A DNA stretch of 64,000 bases, from the NCBI GenBank assembly GCA_024681475.1, contig JAILAT010000049.1, positions 1 to 64,000 on the forward strand, in the 5' to 3' direction. The position numbers and the translations under genes were made by a program. Position 1 is the stretch's first letter, and the number at the start of each line of letters is the position of its first letter. The notes beneath the pieces are model-generated. The model was given only the letters and a program-made list of their open reading frames with translations. It had not been told where the DNA came from and made no database searches. Origin of the DNA: Bacteroidales bacterium. GTDB taxonomy: Bacteria; Bacteroidota; Bacteroidia; Bacteroidales; P3. This document shows, one piece after another, positions 40,768 to 51,038 of the stretch.

Positions 40768-41778
40768 ATGATGATGAAAAAAACAATTCACTATTTTCTT
40801 GTGGCATTGCTGGTTACGGCGATGCTGGGCTTGGGCGCCTGCTCGAAAAAGACTGAGAAACTGCCCTACACCATCACTTGCGACGAGACGGAGTTGATGG
40901 ATGGCTGCGAGCGCGCATATCTTACGGACTTGGTTCTTGGCGTGGTGGACTCGGCTGACATCGTCGACGGCATACTCTGTTTCAAGGGTGAAGTGGACAC
41001 CGCCTTTTTCGCCATGGTGACGTTTGACAACAACCCGTGGCTCGGATGGTATGTCTATGTCGAGCCGGGCGAGATGCAGCTGCACGACGTGATGGTATTT
41101 GCCGAAGGCACAGAGATTAATAATGATCTGGAACTGTGGATGGAAGAGCTTATGGAAATCTATTCCGAGGAGGGAACCATTGAATACACCACAGACGTTT
41201 ATTGGAACGAGAATACCAATGGTATTGTCCGTGGTTTCATGGTGACGACGCTGATGGATGTTCTTCCGTTTGCGAAACTGGATACGATGATTTCCCAGTT
41301 GCCTCCTGAGGTGATGAACAACCGCTACATCGCCAAATTCCTGAAAGAATTCGAACAGCGCAGAAGCGCACAGCCTGGCAACAAGTTCGCCGATTTGCCG
41401 CTGACCACGCTCGATGGCGAGGCAGTGAAACTATCGGACTACGTTGGCAAGGGCGATGTGGTGCTCGTTGACTTCTGGGCCAGCTGGTGCGGCCCCTGCC
41501 GTCGCGCCATTGCCAGTATGCAGGCCCTGTTGCCGCAGCACAAGAATCTGAAGGTGCTGGGCGTCGCCGTGAGCGACGAGGCTCCCGACACGCGCGATGC
41601 TATGGAGGCGATGAATATCACATGGCCGGTGATTTGCGACACGACAAACAACGCCATCACCACCTACGGCATCAGCGGTATTCCCTTCCTGATGCTGATA
41701 GACCGCGACGGCACCATCTTGGCCACCAATATCTCTGAAGAGGAGTTGGAGACGTTGCTCGTAGAGAAGGGTATTTGA
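40768..41778 (+). CDS. TlpA-like thioredoxin-fold lipoprotein (DUF4369-type N-terminus)
   Basis: Lipobox LGACS; VDFWASWCGPCRRAIASMQ; GISGIPFLMLIDRDGTI. Confidence 0.88.
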   Translation: MMMKKTIHYFLVALLVTAMLGLGACSKKTEKLPYTITCDETELMDGCERAYLTDLVLGVVDSADIVDGILCFKGEVDTAFFAMVTFDNNPWLGWYVYVEPGEMQLHDVMVFAEGTEINNDLELWMEELMEIYSEEGTIEYTTDVYWNENTNGIVRGFMVTTLMDVLPFAKLDTMISQLPPEVMNNRYIAKFLKEFEQRRSAQPGNKFADLPLTTLDGEAVKLSDYVGKGDVVLVDFWASWCGPCRRAIASMQALLPQHKNLKVLGVAVSDEAPDTRDAMEAMNITWPVICDTTNNAITTYGISGIPFLMLIDRDGTILATNISEEELETLLVEKGI

Positions 41779-41831
41779 TGAGCAGGGCTCGTTAATTAAG
41801 GTTAAAAAGAGTCATTGTTCGAAAAATTTTG

Positions 41832-41839
41832 TATCTTTG
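41832..41839 (+). promoter_or_regulatory. Bacteroidetes -7 element (TATCTTTG) upstream of the small lipoprotein gene
   Basis: attgttcgaaaaattttgTATCTTTG. Confidence 0.55.
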
Positions 41840-41909
41840 TATCAATATTGGGGAAGCCGAAAACCATATAGAGTAGGCGTAAAAGATTGATAAATAGGAG
41901 AATATAAAA

Positions 41910-42128
41910 ATGAAGAAAGTATTGATTACCTTGGCAATTATCGCCGTTGCTGGCGCTTTCGCTTCCTGCAGCAAGACCTGCCAGTGCAAAACTTTTGTGG
42001 CCGGTACTGTCACCTCCGAGTATGAAGTCGACCTTGACGACATCGACAACGAGAACGTGAAGAAGTGCAAAGACCTGAACACCGTCGTTGAGGTTGCTGG
42101 TCTGAAGGCCGGCAACGAGTGCAAATAA
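41910..42128 (+). CDS. Small Cys-containing lipoprotein, function unknown
   Basis: 72 aa; lipobox FASCSKTCQCKTF; own promoter-like element and terminator. Confidence 0.75.
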   Translation: MKKVLITLAIIAVAGAFASCSKTCQCKTFVAGTVTSEYEVDLDDIDNENVKKCKDLNTVVEVAGLKAGNECK

Positions 42129-42155
42129 TTTGCACCGTATTATTTTGAATTGTAC

Positions 42156-42185
42156 AGGCGCGCCAGCCGGCGCGCTTGTTTTTTT
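42156..42185 (+). terminator. Intrinsic terminator
   Basis: gcgcgcc-agcc-ggcgcgc followed by ttgttttttt. Confidence 0.85.
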
Positions 42186-42236
42186 CACCCGAGGTGAAAA
42201 TAGAATAACATGATACTACAATAAAAAGAATACAGT

Positions 42237-43298
42237 ATGGCAGAACGTTATTGTATCATCATGGCAGGCGGCATCGGCAGCCGCTTCTGGCCGCTCAGCA
42301 AGAACAACTATCCCAAGCAGTTTCTGGATATCTTTGGCACGGGCAAGAGCTTCATCCGCACCACTTTCGAGCGTTTTCTGCCTCTGGTGCCTGCCGAGAA
42401 TTTCTTGGTGGTGACCAACGCAGCCTACAAGGCTACGGTGCTCGAGCACCTGCCCGAGCTGCGTGAGGATCAGGTGCTTTGCGAGCCAATGCGCCGCAAT
42501 ACAGCGCCCTGCATCGCCTACGCCACCTATCACATCAAGGCACGCTGCCCCGAGGCGTCGATAGTGGTGACACCCTCCGACGCACTGGTGACCAACGAGA
42601 CGGAATTCCACCGCATCATTGCCATGGGTTGCGACTTTGTGGCGCAACCCGAGCATCGCGATGCGCTGATGACCATCGGTATCAAGCCTTCGCGTCCCGA
42701 AACGGGCTACGGCTATATCGAGTTGCCTGCTGGCAGCAGTCTGGAGAGTCGTGTGGTGGAAATCAACGGTTTCAAGGAGAAACCCGACCTCGAGCGCGCC
42801 AAGGCCTTTGTGGAAGCCGGCCACTATCTGTGGAATGCGGGCATCTTCATCTGGTCGCTCGACGGCATCATGCAGGCGTTGCGCACCTTCTTGCCCGAGT
42901 TGACAACGCTGTTCGACCAAGGTGCCGCCCAGTTTGGCACCCCCGAGGAGCAGCATTTTATCGACGAACATTTCGCCCAGTGCCCCAATATATCCATCGA
43001 CTATGGCGTGATGGAGAAGGCCCAGCGCCGCTACACCATCCCTGCCGACTTCGGCTGGAGCGATATCGGCACCTGGGGCTCGCTGTTTGTCCACGCCGCC
43101 AAGGACGACCACAACAACGCCTTGCGTGGCAAGGTGATTGTGGAGGATACGCGCAACAGCGTCGTCAATGTCGAGGCTGGCGTCGAGGCTATCGTCGAGG
43201 GTCTCGACGGCTGTCTGGTGGCCTACCGCGACAACTCGCTGCTGGTGTGCCGCCTGCAGGACGAGCAGCACATCAAGGAATGGGTCGAAAAACTGTAA
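42237..43298 (+). CDS. manC: Mannose-1-phosphate guanylyltransferase
   Basis: IIMAGGIGSRFWPLSKNNYPKQFLDI; IDYGVMEKA; FGWSDIGTWGSL. Confidence 0.92.
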   Translation: MAERYCIIMAGGIGSRFWPLSKNNYPKQFLDIFGTGKSFIRTTFERFLPLVPAENFLVVTNAAYKATVLEHLPELREDQVLCEPMRRNTAPCIAYATYHIKARCPEASIVVTPSDALVTNETEFHRIIAMGCDFVAQPEHRDALMTIGIKPSRPETGYGYIELPAGSSLESRVVEINGFKEKPDLERAKAFVEAGHYLWNAGIFIWSLDGIMQALRTFLPELTTLFDQGAAQFGTPEEQHFIDEHFAQCPNISIDYGVMEKAQRRYTIPADFGWSDIGTWGSLFVHAAKDDHNNALRGKVIVEDTRNSVVNVEAGVEAIVEGLDGCLVAYRDNSLLVCRLQDEQHIKEWVEKL

Positions 43299-43334
43299 GG
43301 TTGCAGCACCGACGAGGCCGCTGAGATAAGCAAA

Positions 43335-43367
43335 AAAAGAGCGGGCGGCATCGCCGCCCGCTCTTTT
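43335..43367. terminator. Bidirectional terminator between manC and the convergent 53-aa ORF
   Basis: aaaaaagagcgggcggc-atc-gccgcccgctctttt. Confidence 0.92.
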
Positions 43368-43372
43368 CGGTG

Positions 43373-43534
43373 TTAGTTCAGATAGAGTCTCATCCTCTTT
43401 TTCTTCACCTCTACCGTCTGGGTGCAACGGGCGAAGTTGAGAATGTTTTGAACAACTCTTTTTGATGGCTTAATTGTGCTCGCAGATTCCAATGATGTAT
43501 TTGTGCTGGCGGTGAAATCGTACTGTTGCGTCAT
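43373..43534 (-). CDS. Small ORF, 53 aa, function unknown
   Basis: MTQQYDFTASTNTSLESASTIKPSKRVVQNILNFARCTQTVEVKKKRMRLYLN*; clean ATG-to-TAA frame ending next to a bidirectional terminator. Confidence 0.75.
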   Translation of the reverse strand: MTQQYDFTASTNTSLESASTIKPSKRVVQNILNFARCTQTVEVKKKRMRLYLN

Positions 43535-43574
43535 AAGCACGGGTTTGAGTTGAACAATATGTGAATTAACTTTT

Positions 43575-44714
43575 ATGAATGTTTTACGTTTTAGTGAGTT
43601 ACAACGCTTGGGGAAGCGAAAAGGTTCGTCTCTCTTCGGCCTTTGTAGCCCTGTTTCTACCCCTCATAACAACGTTTCGCCTTTTTTATTGTGCAAAATC
43701 TGTTTTTTAACATTTTTCTTTCTCGTCGCCTTTTCTGCGCAGGGCCAGAAAACCTCTGACGGCCACCGCTACCGCATCGCTTTTTGGAATGTGGAGAATT
43801 TGTTCGACACTGCAAACGACACACTTACCAACGACGACGAGTTCACCCCCGAAGGGTCGCACCATTGGACACGCAAGCGATACGACCTCAAGCTGGGCCA
43901 CATGGCGCAGACGCTGGCTGCACTGTCGCTCGACGGCGAGGGCTCTTTCCGCCCGCCGCTGCTGGTGGGCATGGCCGAGGTGGAGAACGGCCGTGTGCTT
44001 CGCGACCTCTGTCGCGGCACGGCGCTGCGTAAGCTGGGCTACAGCTTTGTGCATTTCGACTCGCCGGACCGCCGCGGCATCGACGTGGCGCTGCTCTACC
44101 GCCGCAAACATTTCAAACCCTTTCTGACCGACCGCATCGTGCTGTCGGACAGCACAAAAAGCTTCTTTACGCGTGACATACTGCTCGTCGAGGGTGTCGC
44201 CGAAGGCCACGACAGCATAGCCGTCTTTGTGTGCCACCTGCCCTCGAAGCGTGGCGGCTACACCGCCGAGACGCGCCGTATGCAGGCCGCCGCGCGGCTG
44301 CGCATGGCCATGGACACGGTGCGCCAAGCACATCCCCAGATGGCCCTGGTGGTGATGGGCGACTTCAACGCCACACAGGAAGAAGCCTGCATCCGCGAGG
44401 GAATACTGCGCCATCAGCAGGGCGACACACTCTACATCAACCTGATGGACAGCGTGCCGGCGGGCACGGGGTCGTACAAGTTCCAGGGCAGCTGGTCGGT
44501 GCTCGACCACATGATTGTCCCGCAGTCCCTTGCCCACGGCACAGGCCATGTGGCCGTGGCCGGTGGCAATGCCCACATCTTTGCGGCCGACTTCCTGTTG
44601 ATGGATGAGAGTCGCGACATGGGGAAGAAGATGTTCCGCACCTTCCAGGGCGAACAATATCTGGGAGGCTACAGCGACCATCTGCCAGTCTATCTTGATC
44701 TTATCTTCCAATAA
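43575..44714 (+). CDS. Endonuclease/exonuclease/phosphatase family protein
   Basis: RIAFWNVENLFDT; VVMGDFNATQEE; YSDHLPVYLDL. Confidence 0.88.
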   Translation: MNVLRFSELQRLGKRKGSSLFGLCSPVSTPHNNVSPFLLCKICFLTFFFLVAFSAQGQKTSDGHRYRIAFWNVENLFDTANDTLTNDDEFTPEGSHHWTRKRYDLKLGHMAQTLAALSLDGEGSFRPPLLVGMAEVENGRVLRDLCRGTALRKLGYSFVHFDSPDRRGIDVALLYRRKHFKPFLTDRIVLSDSTKSFFTRDILLVEGVAEGHDSIAVFVCHLPSKRGGYTAETRRMQAAARLRMAMDTVRQAHPQMALVVMGDFNATQEEACIREGILRHQQGDTLYINLMDSVPAGTGSYKFQGSWSVLDHMIVPQSLAHGTGHVAVAGGNAHIFAADFLLMDESRDMGKKMFRTFQGEQYLGGYSDHLPVYLDLIFQ

Positions 44715-44749
44715 GCTTCGTCGCAGCGCCAGTAGGAGACATAATAAAA

Positions 44750-44777
44750 GCAACGGCACGATTTTACGTGCCGTTGC
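44750..44777. terminator. Hairpin between convergent genes
   Basis: gcaacggcacg-attttа-cgtgccgttgc type inverted repeat (gcaacggcacgattttacgtgccgttgc). Confidence 0.75.
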
Positions 44778-44802
44778 GGTATCTGTTACTGCCTTCTGCG
44801 GG

Positions 44803-45639
44803 TCAGCAGAAGTTTACCTTTTGCAGCTCGGCGGCCATCTGCTCCTGTAGCTTGCGGGCCTCCTCGGCGGCGCGCTGGGCATAGTCTTCGCCCTTCGAGG
44901 CGTAGATGATGCCGCGCGACGAGTTGACCAGCAGCCCGCATTCGGCGGTGAGGCCATAACGGCACACCTCTTCGAGGCTGCCGCCCTGGGCGCCAACGCC
45001 GGGCACGAGCAGGAAACTGTCGGGCACTATGGCGCGCACACGCGTCAGCATGTCGGCTTTCGTGGCGCCCACCACATACATCATGTTCTCGGGGGTGCCC
45101 CACAGCTTGGAGGTCTTCAGCACCTGCTCGAAGAGGGGTCCTTCGGGCGTCTCAAGGAATTGGAAATCGATAGCGCCCTTGTTGGAGGTCAGTGCCAGCA
45201 GCACCACCCATTTGTTCTCGTAGACCATGAAAGGCTTCACGGAGTCTTCGCCCATGTAGGGTGCGATGGTGAGAGCGTCGAAGTCGTACTCGCCCTGAGG
45301 GTCGAGGAAGGCTTTGGCATACTGCTGCGAGGTGTTGCCGATGTCGCCGCGCTTGGCGTCGGCAATAATGAACGGCTTGTCGCTGAGACTCTTGAAATAG
45401 TCCATGGTCATGTTCAGCTGGCGCATGCCCTCGATGCCGGCGGCCTCGTAGAATGCCAAGTTGGGCTTATAGGCCACGGCGTAGGGCAGCGTGGCGTCGA
45501 TGATGGCCTTGTTGAAATTGAAGATGGGGTTCTCCGTCTCCAGCAGATGCGGCGGTATCTTGGCCAGGTCGGTGTCGAGGCCGACACAGAGGAACGACCG
45601 TTTGCTGCGTATCTTTTCGATGAGTTCTTTGCGTGTCAT
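44803..45639 (-). CDS. pyrF: Orotidine-5'-phosphate decarboxylase
   Basis: FLCVGLDTDLAKIP; FIIADAKRGDIGNTSQQYAKAF; LVPGVGAQGGSLEEV. Confidence 0.95.
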   Translation of the reverse strand: MTRKELIEKIRSKRSFLCVGLDTDLAKIPPHLLETENPIFNFNKAIIDATLPYAVAYKPNLAFYEAAGIEGMRQLNMTMDYFKSLSDKPFIIADAKRGDIGNTSQQYAKAFLDPQGEYDFDALTIAPYMGEDSVKPFMVYENKWVVLLALTSNKGAIDFQFLETPEGPLFEQVLKTSKLWGTPENMMYVVGATKADMLTRVRAIVPDSFLLVPGVGAQGGSLEEVCRYGLTAECGLLVNSSRGIIYASKGEDYAQRAAEEARKLQEQMAAELQKVNFC

Positions 45640-45667
45640 GGTGCTAGTGGTGTTATGATGTCCTGTT

Positions 45668-46375
<708 letters not shown>

Positions 46376-46402
46376 GATGTGTAGTCAAAGTATTAGTGTC
46401 GC

Positions 46403-47719
46403 TTAGTCGTCTTGCAGTTCGCGGGCCTCTTGCAGGCTGATGCGTTTGCCGTGGTAGAAAGCGATGATGAAGGCGTCGCTGAAGCCTTTGCGGCGCATGT
46501 CGGCCTGCAGTGTCTTGGCGCGCGCCATGTTGGGCTCGTTGCCCATGGTGTAGCGATAGAGGCCGTCCTGCTGGTAGCTCTGGTAGCCCGTCACGCCTTT
46601 GAATTCCTTGGCGCCCTCTTTCAGCGGCTTCTCGCTGGTGAGGAACTGCACACGGTAAGTGACGCCTTCAATGACCTGCTCGTCCTTTGTGGGCACGGGA
46701 TGCCACTCGTCGTCGGCTTCGGGGGTGCCCACCTTGCTTTTGGGCACCTCAATCTCGGCCTTGGGCACCTCCTCGCCTTGCGAGGCCAGGATGGTGGCGG
46801 CCAGCGCCTCGTCCTGCTTGGCGATTGCCTTGCTGGTCGAGTCGACGGCGGTGCCGTGCTTGGTGACGGCAGGTGCGGTGTTCTTGTTCTTGCCATAGCC
46901 CGGCAGGTTGATGGTCATCTTGGCGGGCTTGGGGGTGTTCTCCTCGTGGGCCTTGTAGTTGGCGAAAGCGTTGAGCAGACACACCGCGATGGTGGCCTGA
47001 CCTGCGTCGCTGATCATATAGGCCTCCTCGGTGGGGTTGCTGATGAAGCCCACCTCGGTGAGCAGCGACGGCATCGAAGTCTTGTAGAGCACGAAGAACT
47101 CGGCCTGCTTCACGCCACGGTTGGTGGTCTTGATGTTGGCTTTATACTCGTCCTGAATATATTGTGCCATGTTGAGGCTCTTGTCGAGATAGGCGTTCTG
47201 GTAGAGGGCGAACATGACATAGCTCTCGGGCGAATTGGGGTCGAAGCCCTGGTATTCGGAGTTGTTCTGATAGCCGCTCTCCAAGAGGATATCGGCGTTC
47301 TCTTTTTTGGCGACCTCGAGGTTCGAGCGGCTGCGCGACAGACCCATCACGTAGGTCTCCATGCCCACAGGCACCGAGGTGGGGTGCGAGTTGATATGGA
47401 TGGAGATGAACAGGTCGGCCTTGGCGCGGTTGGCGATGTTGGCACGTTCGGCCAGCGACACGTCGACATCTGTGGTGCGCGTGAAGATGACGTTCACATC
47501 GGGGTAGTTGTCGCGAATGAGTTGGCCGAACTTGGTGGCGATGGCCAGCGTCAGCTCTTTCTCCTGCGAGTGCTTGCCCAAGGCGCCAGGTTTGTCGCCG
47601 CCGTGGCCCGGGTCGATGACTACGGTTTTCACTTTGCCGGGCTCCCTTTTTTGGCAAAACGCAGTCCCCGCGCAAAGTGTCAATGCGAATACAAGAACTA
47701 GTAATCTCTTCATTATCAA
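46403..47719 (-). CDS. N-acetylmuramoyl-L-alanine amidase (Amidase_3)
   Basis: VVIDPGHGGDKPGALG; ISIHINSHPT; LLTEVGFISNPTEE. Confidence 0.93.
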   Translation of the reverse strand: MIMKRLLVLVFALTLCAGTAFCQKREPGKVKTVVIDPGHGGDKPGALGKHSQEKELTLAIATKFGQLIRDNYPDVNVIFTRTTDVDVSLAERANIANRAKADLFISIHINSHPTSVPVGMETYVMGLSRSRSNLEVAKKENADILLESGYQNNSEYQGFDPNSPESYVMFALYQNAYLDKSLNMAQYIQDEYKANIKTTNRGVKQAEFFVLYKTSMPSLLTEVGFISNPTEEAYMISDAGQATIAVCLLNAFANYKAHEENTPKPAKMTINLPGYGKNKNTAPAVTKHGTAVDSTSKAIAKQDEALAATILASQGEEVPKAEIEVPKSKVGTPEADDEWHPVPTKDEQVIEGVTYRVQFLTSEKPLKEGAKEFKGVTGYQSYQQDGLYRYTMGNEPNMARAKTLQADMRRKGFSDAFIIAFYHGKRISLQEARELQDD

Positions 47720-47758
47720 ATATGTATTTTTATTTTTTACTAATTGGTCAAATAGTAT

Positions 47759-47766
47759 TATCTTTG
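47759..47766 (+). promoter_or_regulatory. Bacteroidetes -7 element (TATCTTTG) upstream of the LptD-like gene
   Basis: TAnnTTTG consensus 75 nt upstream of 47841. Confidence 0.5.
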
Positions 47767-47840
47767 CATTTTATTTTGCAAAGATACTAATATTTTTTTA
47801 TTGACGTTACAAAGAAAAAAGAAATATTACGAATAGCAAG

Positions 47841-50603
47841 GTGTTGATAGAGTCTATGGTTCTGTTTTGCAGTGCAATAGACGACCTTGCGGCAAGAATG
47901 GAGAGAAGAAAAAGCATAGCCTTGAGAGCGAAAGAAGGACATAGAGTGCTGAGGATGCTGCTGGTGCTGCTGGCACTGGTGGCATGGGCTGGTGTGGCCA
48001 TGGCCCAGGACACCGTATCGGCCGTACGCCGTGGCGGCGCGGAGCGCGACTCGGCGACGCTGGCACGCATCGACTCGTTGCGCGCCGTAAGGCAGGCAGT
48101 GGCCGACTCGCTGGCGGCACAGGGTGCCCTGCTCCCCGAATCGAAGGACGCCATCGACGCCATCATCACCTACAAGGCTAAGGACTCCGTGGCTTTCGAG
48201 CTGAAAAACAAGCGCGCTTTCCTCTACAACGAGGGCGACATACAATACGACAAGATGACCCTCCAGGCCAACAGCGTCATGGTGGACTTCGACAAGCAGA
48301 CCCTCACGGCGCGCGGCACTGTGGCTACGGCCGACTCGGCGGCAGCCGACTCGACGGGAGGCTACCTCGGCCGCCCCGTCTTCAAGCAGGGCAGCGACGA
48401 ATATATGGCCGACACCATCGTCTACAACTACAACACCGGCAAGGGCATCATCTCGGGCGTCATCACCCAGGAGGGCGATGGCTACCTCCACGGCGACAAG
48501 ATCAAGAAAATCAACGACTCGGTGATGTATCTCAGCAGCGGACAGTACACCACCTGCAACTATGCCCATCCCCATTTTGCCATCAACTTCACCCACTCCA
48601 AGCTGATAGCCAACGACAAGATTCTCACCGGCCCCGCCTACGTCACTGTCGAGGATGTGCCTACGCCGCTGGCGCTGCCCTTCGCCTTCTTCCCGCTCAC
48701 CAAGGATCGTGCCTCGGGCATCATCATGCCCTCCTACGGATGGATGACGGGCCGCGGCTACTACCTCAAGGATGGCGGCTACTATTTCGCCATCAACGAC
48801 TATCTCGACCTCGCCCTCCTCGGCGAGCTATACACCAACCTCAGCTGGTCGGCCGAGGTCAAGTCGAACTACTACAAGCGCTACAAATACAAGGGCTACT
48901 TCGATGTGCGCTACGGCATCACCAAGACAGGTATCCGCGGCGACACCAACACCTTCCAGCAATACAGCGACTTCAAGGTCGCCTGGCGCCACGACCAGGA
49001 CTCCAAGGCCAACCCCGTCAGCCGCTTCAGCGCCGACGTGAATCTCATCAGCCGCAACTATAACCGCAACACCACCAACAGCAACGACTATTTCAACAGC
49101 ACCACCACCTCGTCGGTGAGCTACACCACCTCGCTTTTCGGCATGCTCAACCTCTCGCTTGCCGCCAACGAGTCCTACAACGTGCAGACAGGACTGATGA
49201 ACATCAAGCTGCCCTCCGTCTCGCTGAGCACCAACACGATATACCCCTTGCGGCGCAAGAACCCCTCGGGATCCTACCGCTGGTACGAGAACATCTCCCT
49301 GTCCTACGTCCTCAACGGCTCCAACAATATCACCACGCAGGACACCAACCTGCTGAAGAAGACCATCTTCAACGAGATGCAGTATGGCGTGTCGCACAGC
49401 GTGCCGATCACCAGTTCGGTGAAGGTGCTGAAGTTCTTCAACTGGACCAACTCGCTGTCCTACAACGCCCGCTGGCATTGGTCCACCATCCGCAAGGACA
49501 TCGACTCGACGGGCACGCTGGTCATCGACACCGTGCAGGGCTTCCGCGCCAACCGCGAGGTGGCCTTCAACTCGTCGCTCTCCACGCGCATCTACGGTAT
49601 GTTCAACTTCAAATATGGCCCTCTCAAGGCGTTACGTCATGTGGTAAATCCCTCGGTGTCCTTCAACTTCCGCCCCGATTTCGGCTCGGCGAAGCTGGGC
49701 TACTGGCAGCAATACACCGACACCACGGGCTACGTGCACCGCTACTCCATCTTCGAGCAGAGCCTCTACGGCGGCCCTGCCGACGGACGCTCGGGACAGA
49801 TAGGCTTCTCCATAGGCAACAACTTGGAAGCCAAGGTGAAGCCGCTGCGCGACACCACCGACGAACTGAAGAAGGTGATGCTCATCGAGAACTTCACCAT
49901 AGCCATGAACTACGACCTGGCGCGCGACTCGCTCAACTGGTCCAACCTCTCCCTCAACGGCCGCACCACGCTCTTCAAAAAGTTGGTTATCAACTATTCG
50001 GGCTCCTTCTCGCCCTACGAGATCGACACCCTGGGCAACAAGCACAACGAGTTTCTGTGGCACACCCGCAAGAAACTCTTCCTGCTCAACCAGTCGACCT
50101 GGAGCACCCAGTTCTCCTTCAGCCTCAACAACAACACGTTCAAGAAGGGCGTGAAACAGAACGGCACCGTTGTGCAGCCCATCCTGATGTCGCCTTACGA
50201 CCGCGACAATGGCCTGTTCATGGGCACCTATGCCGACTTCTCGGTGCCGTGGAACCTTTCGGTGAGCTACACGCTGAGCTACGTGAGCACCTACGACGCG
50301 GCGCGTTTCAACATCGCCTCAAAGGCCACACACTCGGTGAACATTTCGGGCAACATGACGCTGACCGACAACTGGCGCGTGGCCGTCACCACAGGCTACG
50401 ACTTCACCAACAAGGGCTTGTCCTACACCAGCATCGACATCTACCGCGACCTGCACTGCTGGGAGATGCGCTTCAACTGGGTGCCCTTCGGATACTACAA
50501 GAGCTGGAACTTCGCCATCAACATCAAGGCCGGCTCGCTGAAGGATGTGAAATATGAGAAACGCCAGAACTACCAGTCCAACCAAGGATACTACACCTAT
50601 TGA
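47841..50603 (+). CDS. lptD: LptD-like LPS-assembly outer-membrane protein (Bacteroidetes type)
   Basis: OstA-like N-terminal VMVDFDKQTLTARGTV...MADTIVYNYNTGKGIISGV; TPLALPFAFFPLTKDRASGIIMPSYG; large barrel region. Confidence 0.88.
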   Translation: MLIESMVLFCSAIDDLAARMERRKSIALRAKEGHRVLRMLLVLLALVAWAGVAMAQDTVSAVRRGGAERDSATLARIDSLRAVRQAVADSLAAQGALLPESKDAIDAIITYKAKDSVAFELKNKRAFLYNEGDIQYDKMTLQANSVMVDFDKQTLTARGTVATADSAAADSTGGYLGRPVFKQGSDEYMADTIVYNYNTGKGIISGVITQEGDGYLHGDKIKKINDSVMYLSSGQYTTCNYAHPHFAINFTHSKLIANDKILTGPAYVTVEDVPTPLALPFAFFPLTKDRASGIIMPSYGWMTGRGYYLKDGGYYFAINDYLDLALLGELYTNLSWSAEVKSNYYKRYKYKGYFDVRYGITKTGIRGDTNTFQQYSDFKVAWRHDQDSKANPVSRFSADVNLISRNYNRNTTNSNDYFNSTTTSSVSYTTSLFGMLNLSLAANESYNVQTGLMNIKLPSVSLSTNTIYPLRRKNPSGSYRWYENISLSYVLNGSNNITTQDTNLLKKTIFNEMQYGVSHSVPITSSVKVLKFFNWTNSLSYNARWHWSTIRKDIDSTGTLVIDTVQGFRANREVAFNSSLSTRIYGMFNFKYGPLKALRHVVNPSVSFNFRPDFGSAKLGYWQQYTDTTGYVHRYSIFEQSLYGGPADGRSGQIGFSIGNNLEAKVKPLRDTTDELKKVMLIENFTIAMNYDLARDSLNWSNLSLNGRTTLFKKLVINYSGSFSPYEIDTLGNKHNEFLWHTRKKLFLLNQSTWSTQFSFSLNNNTFKKGVKQNGTVVQPILMSPYDRDNGLFMGTYADFSVPWNLSVSYTLSYVSTYDAARFNIASKATHSVNISGNMTLTDNWRVAVTTGYDFTNKGLSYTSIDIYRDLHCWEMRFNWVPFGYYKSWNFAINIKAGSLKDVKYEKRQNYQSNQGYYTY

Positions 50604-50657
50604 CGACAGTACAGAAGGGGCGACGGCCCTGGAACCAATCATAAAAAACAACAGATT

Positions 50658-51008
50658 ATGGACGACAAGAAACTATACTACAACATAGGCGAGGTGGCCG
50701 AGATGCTCGATGTCAACCCCTCGTTGCTGCGCTACTGGGAGAAGGAGTTCCCCATGCTCAAGCCCCGTAAGAACAACCACGGCACGCGCTACTATACGCA
50801 CGAGGACATCGAGCTGCTGAAACGCATCCACTATCTCACCAAGACCTGTGGCTTCACCCTCGAAGGCACCCGCGAACAGCTGCAGAACGGCACCCGTAGC
50901 GCACGTGTGGGTACCCAAGGTGGCGTGGGCTCCGAGGAGAGCATGCAGCTGGTCGAGACCCTGCAGGAGCTCCGCGGTTTCCTGGTGGACCTGAAGAAAG
51001 AACTGTAA
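50658..51008 (+). CDS. MerR family transcriptional regulator
   Basis: LYYNIGEVAEMLDVNPSLLRYWEKEFPMLKPRKNNHGTRYYTHEDIELLKRIHYL. Confidence 0.92.
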   Translation: MDDKKLYYNIGEVAEMLDVNPSLLRYWEKEFPMLKPRKNNHGTRYYTHEDIELLKRIHYLTKTCGFTLEGTREQLQNGTRSARVGTQGGVGSEESMQLVETLQELRGFLVDLKKEL

Positions 51009-51038
51009 TTCGCTAGCCTTCGCAGCCTCTCTCGCGAC

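Noticed and set aside
46412-47701. 429-aa plus-strand ORF opposite the amidase, and similar ORFs opposite manC (42216-43427), the EEP gene (43707-44759) and DUF4954 (9139-10338)
   Set aside because: Antisense frames of well-supported genes.
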